DNA from: Syntrophomonadaceae bacterium
GTDB taxonomy: Bacteria; Bacillota; Syntrophomonadia; Syntrophomonadales; Syntrophothermaceae
NCBI GenBank assembly: GCA_029907055.1
Contig: JARYMO010000034.1
Location: 1 to 10,557, forward strand
Reading direction: 5' to 3'
DNA length: 10,557 nucleotides
In this document: in pieces, positions 1-6,669 of the stretch
Layout: each line of letters begins with the position of its first letter
How positions within the stretch are numbered: position 1 is the stretch's first letter
Position numbers and translations under genes: made by a program
Notes under the pieces: model-generated
Database searches by the model: none
The model's input: the letters and a program-made list of their open reading frames with translations, nothing else
What the model was told of the DNA's origin: nothing

Positions 1-1
1 G

Positions 2-886
2 GACGAGGGGGCCGAGGACCCCGACCCGGACGACGAGATGGCGGCCCAGCGCTTCCTGTTTGCCCTGGAGGGAGGCAAAGCCCGGCGGCTGAGCTGGACC
101 GAATACCGGCACCAGGGATTCGCCACCTTTTCCCCCGACGGGGCGCGCATCCTGTTCCTGGAGAACGCCGAGGAGTCGTTCTCGCCTTACCTGCTGGACT
201 ATCATTCCGGTCGCAAGCAGCCGGTGGCGGGTGACCACTGGATGCTGATGGGGGAGAACGCCTGGGCCCCGGGCGGAAAGAGGTTTGCACTCTCCTATGG
301 AGGGGTGGGGAATGCGCACATCCGCGTGTACGGTGCCCAGGGGGAACGGTGGCAGCGTCTGGGTACGGAAGGGGCCTCAACCGCCGCCTTCCCTGCCTTC
401 CTGGACGACGATACCGTCCTGTTCATCACCGACCGCGTGCCGGGGGCGAAGCCGGCGGGGTTCTTGCTGGCCGCGCAGTCGTTGGGGGATGAGGAGCCGG
501 TGGCGGTGACCATGGCCGATGCGTTCGCGGTGGCGAGGGACGGGAAAAGGTTGGCGGTATTGCGGCGAGGAGAGGAAGGCCAGGATGTCGTCCTGGTCGG
601 AGAACTGGCCGCTGGGCTGCGCGCAGAGGGCCTGCGCGAGAGGGTAAAGGGCAGCATTGAAGGGCCGCTGGCCTGGTCGCCCGATGGCTCGTTGCTGGCC
701 TACCGGCAGGCCGACGGGTTGTGGGTGCTGGACCCGGTCAGCGGGGAATGCCAGCGACTCACTGGCGAGGACTGGGTGGTCCTGCGCTTTTTCTGGAGCG
801 AGGCATGGGTCCTGGTGTTCAGTGGTTGGCGGGCGGGAGATGCTGAGGGCGAGCTACAGGTGGTAACGGTGCGCCTGGGAAGGTGA
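2..886 (+). CDS. PD40/TolB-like beta-propeller protein, 5' end missing
   Basis: The reading frame is open from the window's left edge, so the gene probably starts upstream. The ATG at 38 has no ribosome binding site and is preceded in frame by an acidic Asp/Glu/Pro-rich stretch that looks like a linker. The visible 294 residues contain repeated beta-strand units with the PD40/WD40-like signature: an FSPDG near residue 43 followed by a hydrophobic strand, and a second WSPDG near residue 225 followed by a LLAY strand. Such blades occur in TolB-type propellers, which usually serve as protein-interaction or ligand-binding platforms. No catalytic motif is visible, and the cell location cannot be judged without the N-terminus. 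A 72-nt gap separates it from the downstream flavoprotein gene on the same strand. The family call is fairly safe; the specific role is unknown. Confidence 0.7.
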   Translation, partial: DEGAEDPDPDDEMAAQRFLFALEGGKARRLSWTEYRHQGFATFSPDGARILFLENAEESFSPYLLDYHSGRKQPVAGDHWMLMGENAWAPGGKRFALSYGGVGNAHIRVYGAQGERWQRLGTEGASTAAFPAFLDDDTVLFITDRVPGAKPAGFLLAAQSLGDEEPVAVTMADAFAVARDGKRLAVLRRGEEGQDVVLVGELAAGLRAEGLRERVKGSIEGPLAWSPDGSLLAYRQADGLWVLDPVSGECQRLTGEDWVVLRFFWSEAWVLVFSGWRAGDAEGELQVVTVRLGR

Positions 887-946
887 GGAGCCGTGGCCCC
901 GCGGCCTTTCCGGAGCAGGGCCCCTTGGCTCCGCGACACAGGAACC

Positions 947-951
947 GGAGG
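947..951 (+). promoter_or_regulatory. Ribosome binding site of the flavoprotein gene
   Basis: GGAGG lies 7 nt before the GTG at 959 and selects that start over the upstream in-frame GTG at 893. The 893 codon has its purine tract only 2 nt away and would add 22 residues unlike the family. Confidence 0.6.
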
Positions 952-958
952 TGGAGGA

Positions 959-1549
959 GTGGAAGTGCTTGGCATCGCCTGCAGTCCCAGGGTCAGGAGC
1001 AACAGTACCGCCTTGTTGGAGCGGTTCCTCGAGGGTGCACAGTCGCAGGGGGTGCGCACGCGAATGGTCTCCCTGCGGACGCTGAACTTCGAATGGTGCA
1101 ATGGATGCGAATCCTGTTCGGTCACTGGCCGCTGCGTATTCGACGACGATCTGACCGTCCTCTTCAGGCGGCTGGACGTGGCGGACGGCGTGGCCGTCGC
1201 GGCCCCGGTGTACGCCATGGGAATGAACGCCCTGGGCAAGGCGATGATCGAGCGGGCGCAGGAGTACTGGGCCCGCGCCTACCTGCTCAACCAGCCGCCT
1301 CGGGCTGGGAAGCGGCGGGCGTTCTTCATCTCCACCGCGGGGACCTCGCTGCCAGGGGTGTTTGACTGTTCCCTGAAGACCGTGCGCTACTTCTTCCGCA
1401 TCCTCGGCTTCCGTTGGGGCGGGGAGATGCTGGTGAGCGCGGTGGACGCGGCCGGCGAGATCGAGCGGCGGCCGGACTGGCTTGACCAGGCCGGCCGCAG
1501 CGGGGCACGCTTCGCGCGTTCGCTCCAGCATTCTGAAGGGTGGGAGTGA
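959..1549 (+). CDS. Iron-sulfur flavoprotein (Isf-like NADPH-dependent FMN reductase family)
   Basis: A 196-residue flavodoxin-fold protein, close to the usual length of Isf-type flavoproteins. Residues 2-17 form the first strand and FMN-phosphate loop (GIACSPR followed by SNS). Residues 47-59 carry four cysteines spaced C-x2-C-x2-C-x5-C, matching the compact motif that binds a 4Fe-4S cluster in archaeal and bacterial Isf. Residues 83-99 (PVYAMGMNALGK, then an IER) are the second FMN-contacting loop. Known relatives are cytoplasmic and shuttle electrons between ferredoxin-like donors and oxidants such as O2, H2O2 or quinones; the substrate here is unknown. The GTG start is set by GGAGG at 947-951. 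The gene ends 4 nt from the oppositely oriented persulfide dioxygenase gene, and I see no hairpin-plus-T-run terminator between them. A cluster-less NADPH:FMN reductase is the alternative, but the cysteine spacing argues against it. Confidence 0.8.
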   Translation: MEVLGIACSPRVRSNSTALLERFLEGAQSQGVRTRMVSLRTLNFEWCNGCESCSVTGRCVFDDDLTVLFRRLDVADGVAVAAPVYAMGMNALGKAMIERAQEYWARAYLLNQPPRAGKRRAFFISTAGTSLPGVFDCSLKTVRYFFRILGFRWGGEMLVSAVDAAGEIERRPDWLDQAGRSGARFARSLQHSEGWE

Positions 1550-1553
1550 CACC

Positions 1554-2942
1554 TCACCCGGAGCTGGCCGCCTCGGTGACCAGGGGCAGCCCGGCCGCCT
1601 TCCACGCCGTCGTGCCGCCGATGACGTTGATGATGCTGCGGAAGCCGCGCTGCGCCAGCAGGCTGGCTCCCAGCACGCTGCGGGCGCCGGTGTTGCAGAT
1701 GACTGCCACCGGTTGCGCGGGGTCCAGTTCCGTGTAGCGGTAACGGAGGTCAGCGGTGGGGATATGGCGGGCGCCCTCGATGTGTCCCTCCTGCCATTCC
1801 CCCGGTGAGCGGGTATCCACCAACTGAAGGCCGCCGGCGGCGAGGAGCTGCTGCAGTTCAGGAATGCTGACCGACCGCAGGCCGCGCGTTTCGAGGCCGG
1901 CCTGGGCCCAGGCTTCCATGCCGCCTGCCAGGTAACCGTCCACGCGGTCCAGTCCCACCCGGCGCAGCCCGGTCAGCGCTGCCTCCAGGTCTGACTTGCG
2001 CTCCAGCACCAGCAGGATGGGGCGGTCGGGGGGCAGGACCCATCCGGAGAAGGTGGAGAAGATGGTCCCGGCCAGGGCGATACAGTACGCGTCGGGAACG
2101 TGTGCGGCGGCAAATGCCATCTGGTCGCGGGTGTCCAGTACCAGTGCCCCCTGCTCCGCCGCGCGCTTGAAGTCGCCCGGAGCCAGTGCTGCCGGGGCGG
2201 GCAGCGACGACAGCAGCGCGGGGCCGAGGCGGTTGATCTCGGAACAGCGGGAGAAGTGGTCGGGCGCCGGCGGCTGCCCCTCCAGCAAGACACGGGAGAA
2301 TTCCTCCTGCGGGTGGAGGTGGAAGGCGTAGTTGTACAGGCGCTCGTTGCCAATGGTGCTCGACAGCTTGGCGGAGAGCGAGCGCCCGCACAGCGAGCCC
2401 ATGCCGTGCGCGGGGTAGACCTCGACGCCATCGCGCAGCGATTCCAGGCGGGGCAGGCTGTGGTACAGGTCGGCAGCCAGCCGCTCCGCGATGTCGGGGA
2501 AGAGGTCCGGCCGGCCGACGTCTCCTACCAGCAGGGTGTCACCGGTCAAGGCCAGGGCCGGCTCCGGCCCGCGAGCGAGGTCGGCCACCAGCACAACTGA
2601 ACACTCTGGCGTATGGCCGGGAGTTGCCAGCAGGGTGAACTGGAGGTCGCCGATGCGCCACTGCTGGCCGTCTTCCACCGCCACGTGGGGAAATGCGCAG
2701 CGCGCGGAGGCCGGCGCATAGATGGGGGCGCCAGTGAGCGAGGCCAGCTCGAGATGGCCGGACACGAAATCAGCGTGCAGGTGGGTTTCGATGATGGCGG
2801 CGATGGTGAGGTCCAGTTCGGAAGCCAGTTGCAGGTAGCGGTCGACGTCGCGGGAAGGGTCGACCACCACGCAGAAGGGCGGGCTGCCCAGCACGTAAGA
2901 GCAGTGGGCCAGCCCGGGCGTGTACAACTGCACGAAGTTCAC
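1554..2942 (-). CDS. CstB-like persulfide dioxygenase / rhodanese fusion
   Basis: A 462-residue cytoplasmic protein with three domains. Residues 1-245 are a metallo-beta-lactamase fold of the ETHE1/persulfide dioxygenase type: THLHAD (H54, H56, D58), H110 in TPGH, D135 in TGDT and H179 in YPAHG form the mononuclear iron site. Residues 255-350 are a rhodanese-like domain whose active-site loop (VLERKSD, about 312-318) has no cysteine. Residues 355-460 are a complete rhodanese with C416 in the CNTGARS loop. The order dioxygenase, pseudo-rhodanese, rhodanese and the length match staphylococcal CstB, which converts low-molecular-weight persulfides to thiosulfate or sulfite. The gene starts at GTG 2942, 10 nt after AAGGAGG (2953-2959 on the opposite strand). 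It is divergent from the phosphatase genes. No CsoR-type regulator or sulfide:quinone oxidoreductase gene is in the window. The family call is strong; the exact sulfur substrate is inferred. Confidence 0.88.
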   Translation of the reverse strand: MNFVQLYTPGLAHCSYVLGSPPFCVVVDPSRDVDRYLQLASELDLTIAAIIETHLHADFVSGHLELASLTGAPIYAPASARCAFPHVAVEDGQQWRIGDLQFTLLATPGHTPECSVVLVADLARGPEPALALTGDTLLVGDVGRPDLFPDIAERLAADLYHSLPRLESLRDGVEVYPAHGMGSLCGRSLSAKLSSTIGNERLYNYAFHLHPQEEFSRVLLEGQPPAPDHFSRCSEINRLGPALLSSLPAPAALAPGDFKRAAEQGALVLDTRDQMAFAAAHVPDAYCIALAGTIFSTFSGWVLPPDRPILLVLERKSDLEAALTGLRRVGLDRVDGYLAGGMEAWAQAGLETRGLRSVSIPELQQLLAAGGLQLVDTRSPGEWQEGHIEGARHIPTADLRYRYTELDPAQPVAVICNTGARSVLGASLLAQRGFRSIINVIGGTTAWKAAGLPLVTEAASSG

Positions 2943-2952
2943 TTCCAGGGCA

Positions 2953-2959
2953 CCTCCTT
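2953..2959 (-). promoter_or_regulatory. Ribosome binding site of the persulfide dioxygenase gene
   Basis: Read on the minus strand this is AAGGAGG, 10 nt before the GTG start at 2942. A GTG nearer the site (2953-2951) runs into a stop after four codons, so 2942 is the usable start. Confidence 0.6.
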
Positions 2960-3008
2960 CCGCAGCATCAGGTGTCAGGGTCTAGCAGTGAACGTCTCTC
3001 CTGCTTCC

Positions 3009-3036
3009 AGTGTACCATGGCCCACGTGGATGTCGG
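3009..3036 (-). promoter_or_regulatory. Candidate promoter of the persulfide dioxygenase gene
   Basis: Read on the minus strand, a -35 hexamer CCGACA (3036-3031) and a -10 hexamer TACACT (3014-3009) are separated by 16 nt, each matching 4 of 6 consensus bases. A TGG precedes the -10, giving an extended -10. Transcription would start near 3002 and leave a leader of about 60 nt. The 8-nt palindrome CCACGTGG (3022-3029) lies inside the spacer, where a bound regulator would block RNA polymerase; this operator role is an inference. Confidence 0.45.
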
Positions 3037-3089
3037 GGTCGATTCACGGGCCCACACTGAGGGCGGTGGTAGCGGGGGCGGTGTTCGGC

Positions 3090-3095
3090 TATAAT
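3090..3095 (+). promoter_or_regulatory. Consensus -10 box upstream of the phosphatase operon
   Basis: A perfect TATAAT stands in otherwise very GC-rich DNA, 32 nt before the GTG start at 3128. Transcription would begin near 3102 and leave a leader of about 26 nt containing AGGAG (3108-3112) and a G-run. The -35 position 17 nt upstream (TGGTAG, 3067-3072) matches poorly, so the promoter may need an activator or an alternative sigma factor. Confidence 0.5.
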
Positions 3096-3127
3096 GTAGG
3101 CGTCATCAGGAGCGGGGGACAGGGGCA

Positions 3128-3955
3128 GTGGGCAGCGGATTTTCCGAGCGGACACAATTGGCCATGGCGGTGGCAGCGGCAGGCGGACGCCTGCTGGAAA
3201 CAGGTGCCACGGAACGGGCCCGGCAAGACTTCGTGCAGGTCAAGTCCAGCCGCGAGCTGGTCACCGCCCTGGACCGGCGGGTGGAGTCGATGGCGGTGGA
3301 AATGATACGCAGCCGGTTCCCTGCCGATGCAGTGAAGGGTGAGGAAGGAGCTGAAGCGGGGGCTGGCAGCGGCGAGGCAGCCTGCTGGCTGGTGGACCCT
3401 ATTGACGGCACCTTCAACTTCGTGCGCGACATTCCCGCCTATTGCGTGTCGGTGGCGTACCTGCTGGGGGGGCGGCTGCACGGCGGGGCGGTGTACGACC
3501 CGGTGCGGGATGAGCTCTTCGTGGCAGAGCGCGGCCGGGGAGCGTACCTCAACGGGCAACCGATTTCCGTGTCGGGTGCCCGCCGCAGCCAGGACTGCCT
3601 GCTGGCGGTGTTCTTCCCCGCCGGCCCCGACGGCTACCTCATCGCCAGCCACTTCGAGTTGTTCGGGCACATCCTGCCCGAAATCCGCGACATCCGCAGG
3701 GTGGGTGCGGCGGCCCTGGACCTGGCCTGGGTGGCCTGCGGTCGCCTGGACGGCTCGTTTGAGGTGCACCTGCACCCCTGGGATATCGCCGCTGGCATCG
3801 TGCTGGTAGAGGAGGCAGGGGGGCTGGTGACTGACTGGCACGGGGGCGCGGACTACCTGCGCAGCGGCAGCATTGTCGCCACCAACGGGCACATCCATTC
3901 CTGGCTGCTGGACAAGATCGAGCGGCATTTTGTCGATAAGGACTACATAGACTAG
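3128..3955 (+). CDS. Inositol monophosphatase family protein, copy 1
   Basis: A 275-residue protein of usual family length. The lithium-sensitive Mg2+-dependent phosphatase motifs are present: GEE at 71-73 (metal ligand E72), DPIDGT at 90-95 (D90, D93) and PWDIAAG at 217-223 (D219). Family members hydrolyse inositol-1-phosphate, fructose-1,6-bisphosphate, histidinol phosphate or related sugar phosphates in the cytoplasm; motifs alone cannot pick the substrate. A Phe follows the DPIDGT motif where the commonest sequence has Thr, as seen in some dual IMPase/FBPase enzymes. An Ala/Gly-rich insertion sits near residues 75-86. GTG 3128 is the only reasonable start: an in-frame stop lies at 3092-3094, and the next candidate, ATG 3164, lacks a binding site. 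The Shine-Dalgarno is weak (a G-run at 3114-3118, with AGGAG further up). It is first in a run of same-strand genes and a paralogue of its downstream neighbour. Confidence 0.85.
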   Translation: MGSGFSERTQLAMAVAAAGGRLLETGATERARQDFVQVKSSRELVTALDRRVESMAVEMIRSRFPADAVKGEEGAEAGAGSGEAACWLVDPIDGTFNFVRDIPAYCVSVAYLLGGRLHGGAVYDPVRDELFVAERGRGAYLNGQPISVSGARRSQDCLLAVFFPAGPDGYLIASHFELFGHILPEIRDIRRVGAAALDLAWVACGRLDGSFEVHLHPWDIAAGIVLVEEAGGLVTDWHGGADYLRSGSIVATNGHIHSWLLDKIERHFVDKDYID

Positions 3956-3981
3956 GGGCGGGGAAGGAAGCGAGCAACGCG

Positions 3982-4800
3982 GTGCAAACAGAACTGTCGA
4001 GCAGGACCCGGGTGGCCATGGACGCGGCTCGCGAGGCCGGGCGCATGCTGGTGGTGGCCCGGCGGCACGGGCCGCACCCGGAGATACTGCGGGTCAAGGG
4101 CCTGAACGATTTCGTCACCGAGATGGACGAGCGCGCCGAGGACATCATCGTGGCGCGCCTGCGCGAAGCGTTTCCGGGTGACGTGGTGGTGGCGGAGGAG
4201 CGGGGGGAACTGGCGGGAGCGCAGGGAGGCGGGCGCTGGCTGGTAGACCCGCTTGACGGTACCACCAACTTCCTGCACGGGGTGCCCATCTATGCGGTGA
4301 GCATTGCCTGCGAGGTGGGAGGAGCACTGCACTGCGGGGTGGTGTACGACCCCAACCGGGACGAGATGTTCGTGGCCCAGCAGGGCTGCGGGGCCTATCT
4401 CAACGGGAGGCGTATCAGCGTGTCGGGGGTGGCACGCACGGCGGACTGCCTGCTCACCACCGGCTTTCCCTACCGTGATTTCCGGTACTTGGAGAGCTAT
4501 TTCCGCCTGTTCACCCACATTCTGCCCGAGGTGCACGGGTTGCGCAGGCCTGGGGCCGCCGCCCTTGACCTGTGCTGGACCGCCTGTGGCCGCTTTGACG
4601 GGTTCTGCGAGCTGGGGCTGAAGCCATGGGACGTTGCGGCCGGCTCGCTCATCGTGCGCGAGGCGGGGGGGAAGGTGACTGACTGGTACGGGACCGACGA
4701 CTTCCTGGACACGGGGAACATCGTGGCCACCAATGGCCACATCCACGCCTGGCTGCTGGGCAAGATGGCAGCCCATTTCCTGGACCGCGAGGTGTTGTAG
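3982..4800 (+). CDS. Inositol monophosphatase family protein, copy 2 (SuhB-like)
   Basis: A 272-residue phosphatase with a more canonical motif set than its upstream paralogue: AEE at 71-73 (E72), DPLDGTTNF at 89-97 (D89, D92) and PWDVAAG at 215-221 (D217). These residues hold the catalytic Mg2+ ions that cleave a phosphate monoester, classically inositol-1-phosphate. Long stretches align without gaps with copy 1, including the GAAALDL...ACGR segment near residues 191-204 and the IVATNGHIH segment near the C-terminus, so the pair arose by tandem duplication and then diverged. The start is GTG 3982, 11 nt after AAGGAAG (3964-3970). ATG 4018 is possible but would remove the first helix. It lies 26 nt after copy 1, consistent with co-transcription. 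A SuhB-type role in ribosome or antitermination control cannot be excluded. Confidence 0.85.
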   Translation: MQTELSSRTRVAMDAAREAGRMLVVARRHGPHPEILRVKGLNDFVTEMDERAEDIIVARLREAFPGDVVVAEERGELAGAQGGGRWLVDPLDGTTNFLHGVPIYAVSIACEVGGALHCGVVYDPNRDEMFVAQQGCGAYLNGRRISVSGVARTADCLLTTGFPYRDFRYLESYFRLFTHILPEVHGLRRPGAAALDLCWTACGRFDGFCELGLKPWDVAAGSLIVREAGGKVTDWYGTDDFLDTGNIVATNGHIHAWLLGKMAAHFLDREVL

Positions 4801-4818
4801 TGACCCGCCGGGCGGCAA

Positions 4819-4832
4819 CTGCCCAGGGGCAG
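4819..4832. repeat. Inverted repeat in the phosphatase-PilZ gap
   Basis: CTGCCC and GGGCAG flank a 2-nt centre just downstream of the second phosphatase stop codon. The right arm overlaps a G-rich tract that could pair instead with CCCTGTGCCC at 4840-4849. No T-run follows, so this is not a standard intrinsic terminator. It may be an RNA-processing or regulatory hairpin, or chance in GC-rich DNA. Confidence 0.3.
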
Positions 4833-4870
4833 GGGGGGTCCCTGTGCCCAGGCAGGCAGTGGAGAGCACG

Positions 4871-4875
4871 GGAGG
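4871..4875 (+). promoter_or_regulatory. Ribosome binding site of the PilZ gene
   Basis: GGAGG lies 5 nt before ATG 4881. It rejects the 27-residue longer reading from the GTG at 4800, which overlaps the previous stop codon and has no binding site. Confidence 0.6.
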
Positions 4876-4880
4876 CGGTT

Positions 4881-5534
4881 ATGAGCCAGGGGCCCCTGGA
4901 AATCAACCAGCTCATCGAATTGGAGGTCGGGACCGGCGAGCAAAGGGAAACCCATCGCAGCCGCATCGAGGAGATCGGAGAGCGGACGCTGTTGGTTGCC
5001 GCTCCCATGCGGCACGGGGTTCCCGTCTACCTGGCGGGCGGCACCGAAGTGTACGTGCGCTTCGTCCGCGACCGCGGCCTGTTCAGCTTCGCTGCCCGGG
5101 TGGTGGGGAGCCGCGGCGGGACGCTGCCCATGCTGGAACTGACGCGCCCGGTGCGCATTGCGCGCACCGAGCGGAGGGCCTGGGTGCGGATGGCCACGGT
5201 ACTGCAGTGCCGGTGCCGGCGGCTGGACGCTGCGTCGGACAGCGGGGACATGGAGGCCACCACGATCAACCTTGGCGGCGGTGGAGCGCTGTTGACAGCG
5301 CCCGCCCCCTTGGAGCCGGGCACCCCGGTGCGACTGACCATGCGCCTTCCAGACGAGGTGCCGGTGGAGGCGGACGGCGAGGTACTGAGGTGCGAGGCGG
5401 CGGGGGCGGGGGGGCGCAGGTACTGGCATTTGGCGGTGCGCTTCGTGGACATCCAGGAGAAGGTCCGGGAACACCTCATCCGCTTCGTCTTTCAGCGGCA
5501 ACGCGAGCTCATCCGCCGGGGGATGCTGCGCTGA
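4881..5534 (+). CDS. YcgR-like PilZ domain protein (putative c-di-GMP effector)
   Basis: A 217-residue soluble protein with two beta-rich domains. Residues 5-90 resemble the YcgR N-terminal domain, starting with an INQLIELEVG strand. Residues 95-217 form a PilZ domain. The first c-di-GMP motif is intact (RRAWVR at 98-103, giving R-x3-R). The second, normally D/N-x-S-x-x-G, reads NLGGGG at 130-135, with Gly in the Ser position. The domain ends in a basic helix near 194-214. Proteins of this architecture act as flagellar brakes or regulate surface polymers when they bind c-di-GMP. No flagellar gene, diguanylate cyclase or phosphodiesterase for c-di-GMP is in the window, so the target is unknown. 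The gene is 80 nt after the second phosphatase on the same strand. The architecture call is good; c-di-GMP binding is likely but not assured because of the changed motif. Confidence 0.78.
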   Translation: MSQGPLEINQLIELEVGTGEQRETHRSRIEEIGERTLLVAAPMRHGVPVYLAGGTEVYVRFVRDRGLFSFAARVVGSRGGTLPMLELTRPVRIARTERRAWVRMATVLQCRCRRLDAASDSGDMEATTINLGGGGALLTAPAPLEPGTPVRLTMRLPDEVPVEADGEVLRCEAAGAGGRRYWHLAVRFVDIQEKVREHLIRFVFQRQRELIRRGMLR

Positions 5535-5567
5535 GATTAACAACGAATGTCCTCTCATAACGTGAGC

Positions 5568-5574
5568 AAGGAGG
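5568..5574 (+). promoter_or_regulatory. Ribosome binding site deciding the TPR gene start
   Basis: AAGGAGG ends 1 nt before ATG 5576 but 7 nt before GTG 5582. The usual spacing therefore favours the GTG and removes two residues from the obvious ATG reading. Confidence 0.6.
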
Positions 5575-5581
5575 CATGGCA

Positions 5582-6616
5582 GTGAACACGCGCGTGATGG
5601 TAGTGGCCCTGGTGCTGGTGCTGGGGGTGGCGGCATACGGCTGTGGCCCGCAGGCGCGGGACTTCGTGGGCGAAGGGAACGTGGCCCTGGAGCAGGGTCG
5701 CTACGAGGAGGCGGTAGCGATCCTCACCAGGGCGATTGCAGAGGATGCCGGGGCAACCGCAGCGTACGTCGCGCGTGCGCGGGCCTACAACCTGATGGAG
5801 GAGTACGAGAAGGCCATCGCCGACGCGGAGCATGCCATCGCCTTGGACGCCAAGAATGCCGAGGCCTATGAGAACCGGGCCATTGCCTACAACTGTCTCG
5901 GGCAGTGGGAAAAGGCGCTGGAGGACCATTCCCGCGCACTGCGGCTGGACCCCCAATTTGCCAAGGCGTATACCAACCGTGCGCTGGCTCTGGCCGGCCT
6001 GGGGCGTTACGACGAGGCGCTGGCCGACCTGAAGCGGGCAAAGGAACTGGATGACGCCAGCCCCTGGCCGCACCAGGCGGAAGGGTCTGTCTACCTCGCG
6101 CTGGGGCGCTACGGGGAGGCGGTTCAGGCTTTCACCCAGGCGCTGCAGCGGGATGCCACGCTGGTGGAGGCGTACCAGAACCGCGCCTTTGCCTGTGACG
6201 AGGTGGGTGATTTCCAGCAGGCGCTGGCGGACGCCAACAGGGTGGTAGAACTGGACGCGGACAGTCCCGCCGCCTACGTCCTGCGCTGCTGGCAGCGAGA
6301 GCGACTGGGACGGTGGGAGGAGGCGCGGGCGGACGCCGAGCGGAGCATCAGGATGGACCCACGCTACGCGGATGCCTATGCCAAACTCGGACACGCCTGG
6401 CGCGGGCTGGGCAAGTACCAGGAGGCCATCGATGCCTACAGCCAAGCAATTGAGCTGGATGCCGAAGCCCTGGAGGCCTACGTGGGGCGTTGCCTGGCCT
6501 ACGAAGCGCTGGGACGCTCAGCCGAGGCCAAGGCCGACTCCCAGGCAGCGGCACTCCTGGATCCCGGGTTCGCCGTCCTCAAGGCCGCCCTGGCGTCGCT
6601 GGGCCGGGCCGGCTGA
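5582..6616 (+). CDS. Tetratricopeptide-repeat lipoprotein
   Basis: A 344-residue protein with a short hydrophobic leader (residues 5-18) ending in AYGC, a loose lipobox. C21 would be lipidated and anchor the protein outside the membrane. From about residue 25 nine consecutive 34-residue TPR units follow without a gap, with typical units such as AEAYENRAIAYNCLGQWEKA and ends such as ALRLDP. They fill the chain to about residue 331, leaving a short tail. TPR superhelices are protein-binding scaffolds; there is no catalytic domain. GTG 5582 is chosen by Shine-Dalgarno spacing (AAGGAGG at 5568-5574); ATG 5576 is the alternative and gives the same mature protein. It lies 47 nt after the PilZ gene. 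That AT-richer gap holds TTAACA (5537-5542), close to a -35 hexamer but without a good -10 at the right distance. Its binding partner is unknown. Confidence 0.82.
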   Translation: MNTRVMVVALVLVLGVAAYGCGPQARDFVGEGNVALEQGRYEEAVAILTRAIAEDAGATAAYVARARAYNLMEEYEKAIADAEHAIALDAKNAEAYENRAIAYNCLGQWEKALEDHSRALRLDPQFAKAYTNRALALAGLGRYDEALADLKRAKELDDASPWPHQAEGSVYLALGRYGEAVQAFTQALQRDATLVEAYQNRAFACDEVGDFQQALADANRVVELDADSPAAYVLRCWQRERLGRWEEARADAERSIRMDPRYADAYAKLGHAWRGLGKYQEAIDAYSQAIELDAEALEAYVGRCLAYEALGRSAEAKADSQAAALLDPGFAVLKAALASLGRAG

Positions 6617-6640
6617 TTGCAGGGTCAGCTGCCGACGAGG

Positions 6641-6669
6641 TTGCGGCCCCACGATGGAAGTGATAGGGT
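6641..6669 (+). promoter_or_regulatory. Candidate promoter of the orphan gene
   Basis: TTGCGG (6641-6646), a 17-nt spacer and TAGGGT (6664-6669) resemble -35 and -10 hexamers, with TGA just before the -10 forming an extended -10. If used, the transcript would start near 6676 and have a leader of about 140 nt. Neither hexamer is strong, so this is tentative. Confidence 0.3.

Noticed and set aside
854..1552. Minus-strand open frame (232 codons) opposite the flavoprotein gene.
   Set aside because: The plus-strand frame has clear flavoprotein motifs and a good binding site; the antisense frame has neither.
4826..4849. G-rich hairpin after the second phosphatase gene as a terminator.
   Set aside because: The stem is imperfect and no T-run follows it; the downstream gap continues as GC-rich sequence to the next ribosome binding site.
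5537..5563. TTAACA with an AT-rich stretch before the TPR gene as a possible promoter.
   Set aside because: The -35-like hexamer is good, but the best -10-like hexamer (TAACGT, 15-nt spacer) matches only 3 of 6 bases.
4497..5636. Long minus-strand open frame (379 codons) opposite the phosphatase, PilZ and TPR genes.
   Set aside because: It is Pro/Arg/Ala-rich low-complexity translation typical of the antisense strand of GC-rich genes, with no domain or ribosome binding site.
6617..6660. Minus-strand AACCTCGTCGGC resembling the 3' part of a ydaO (c-di-AMP) riboswitch.
   Set aside because: The partner motifs are not in the right order or distance, and no suitable downstream minus-strand gene starts there. 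It looks like chance similarity.
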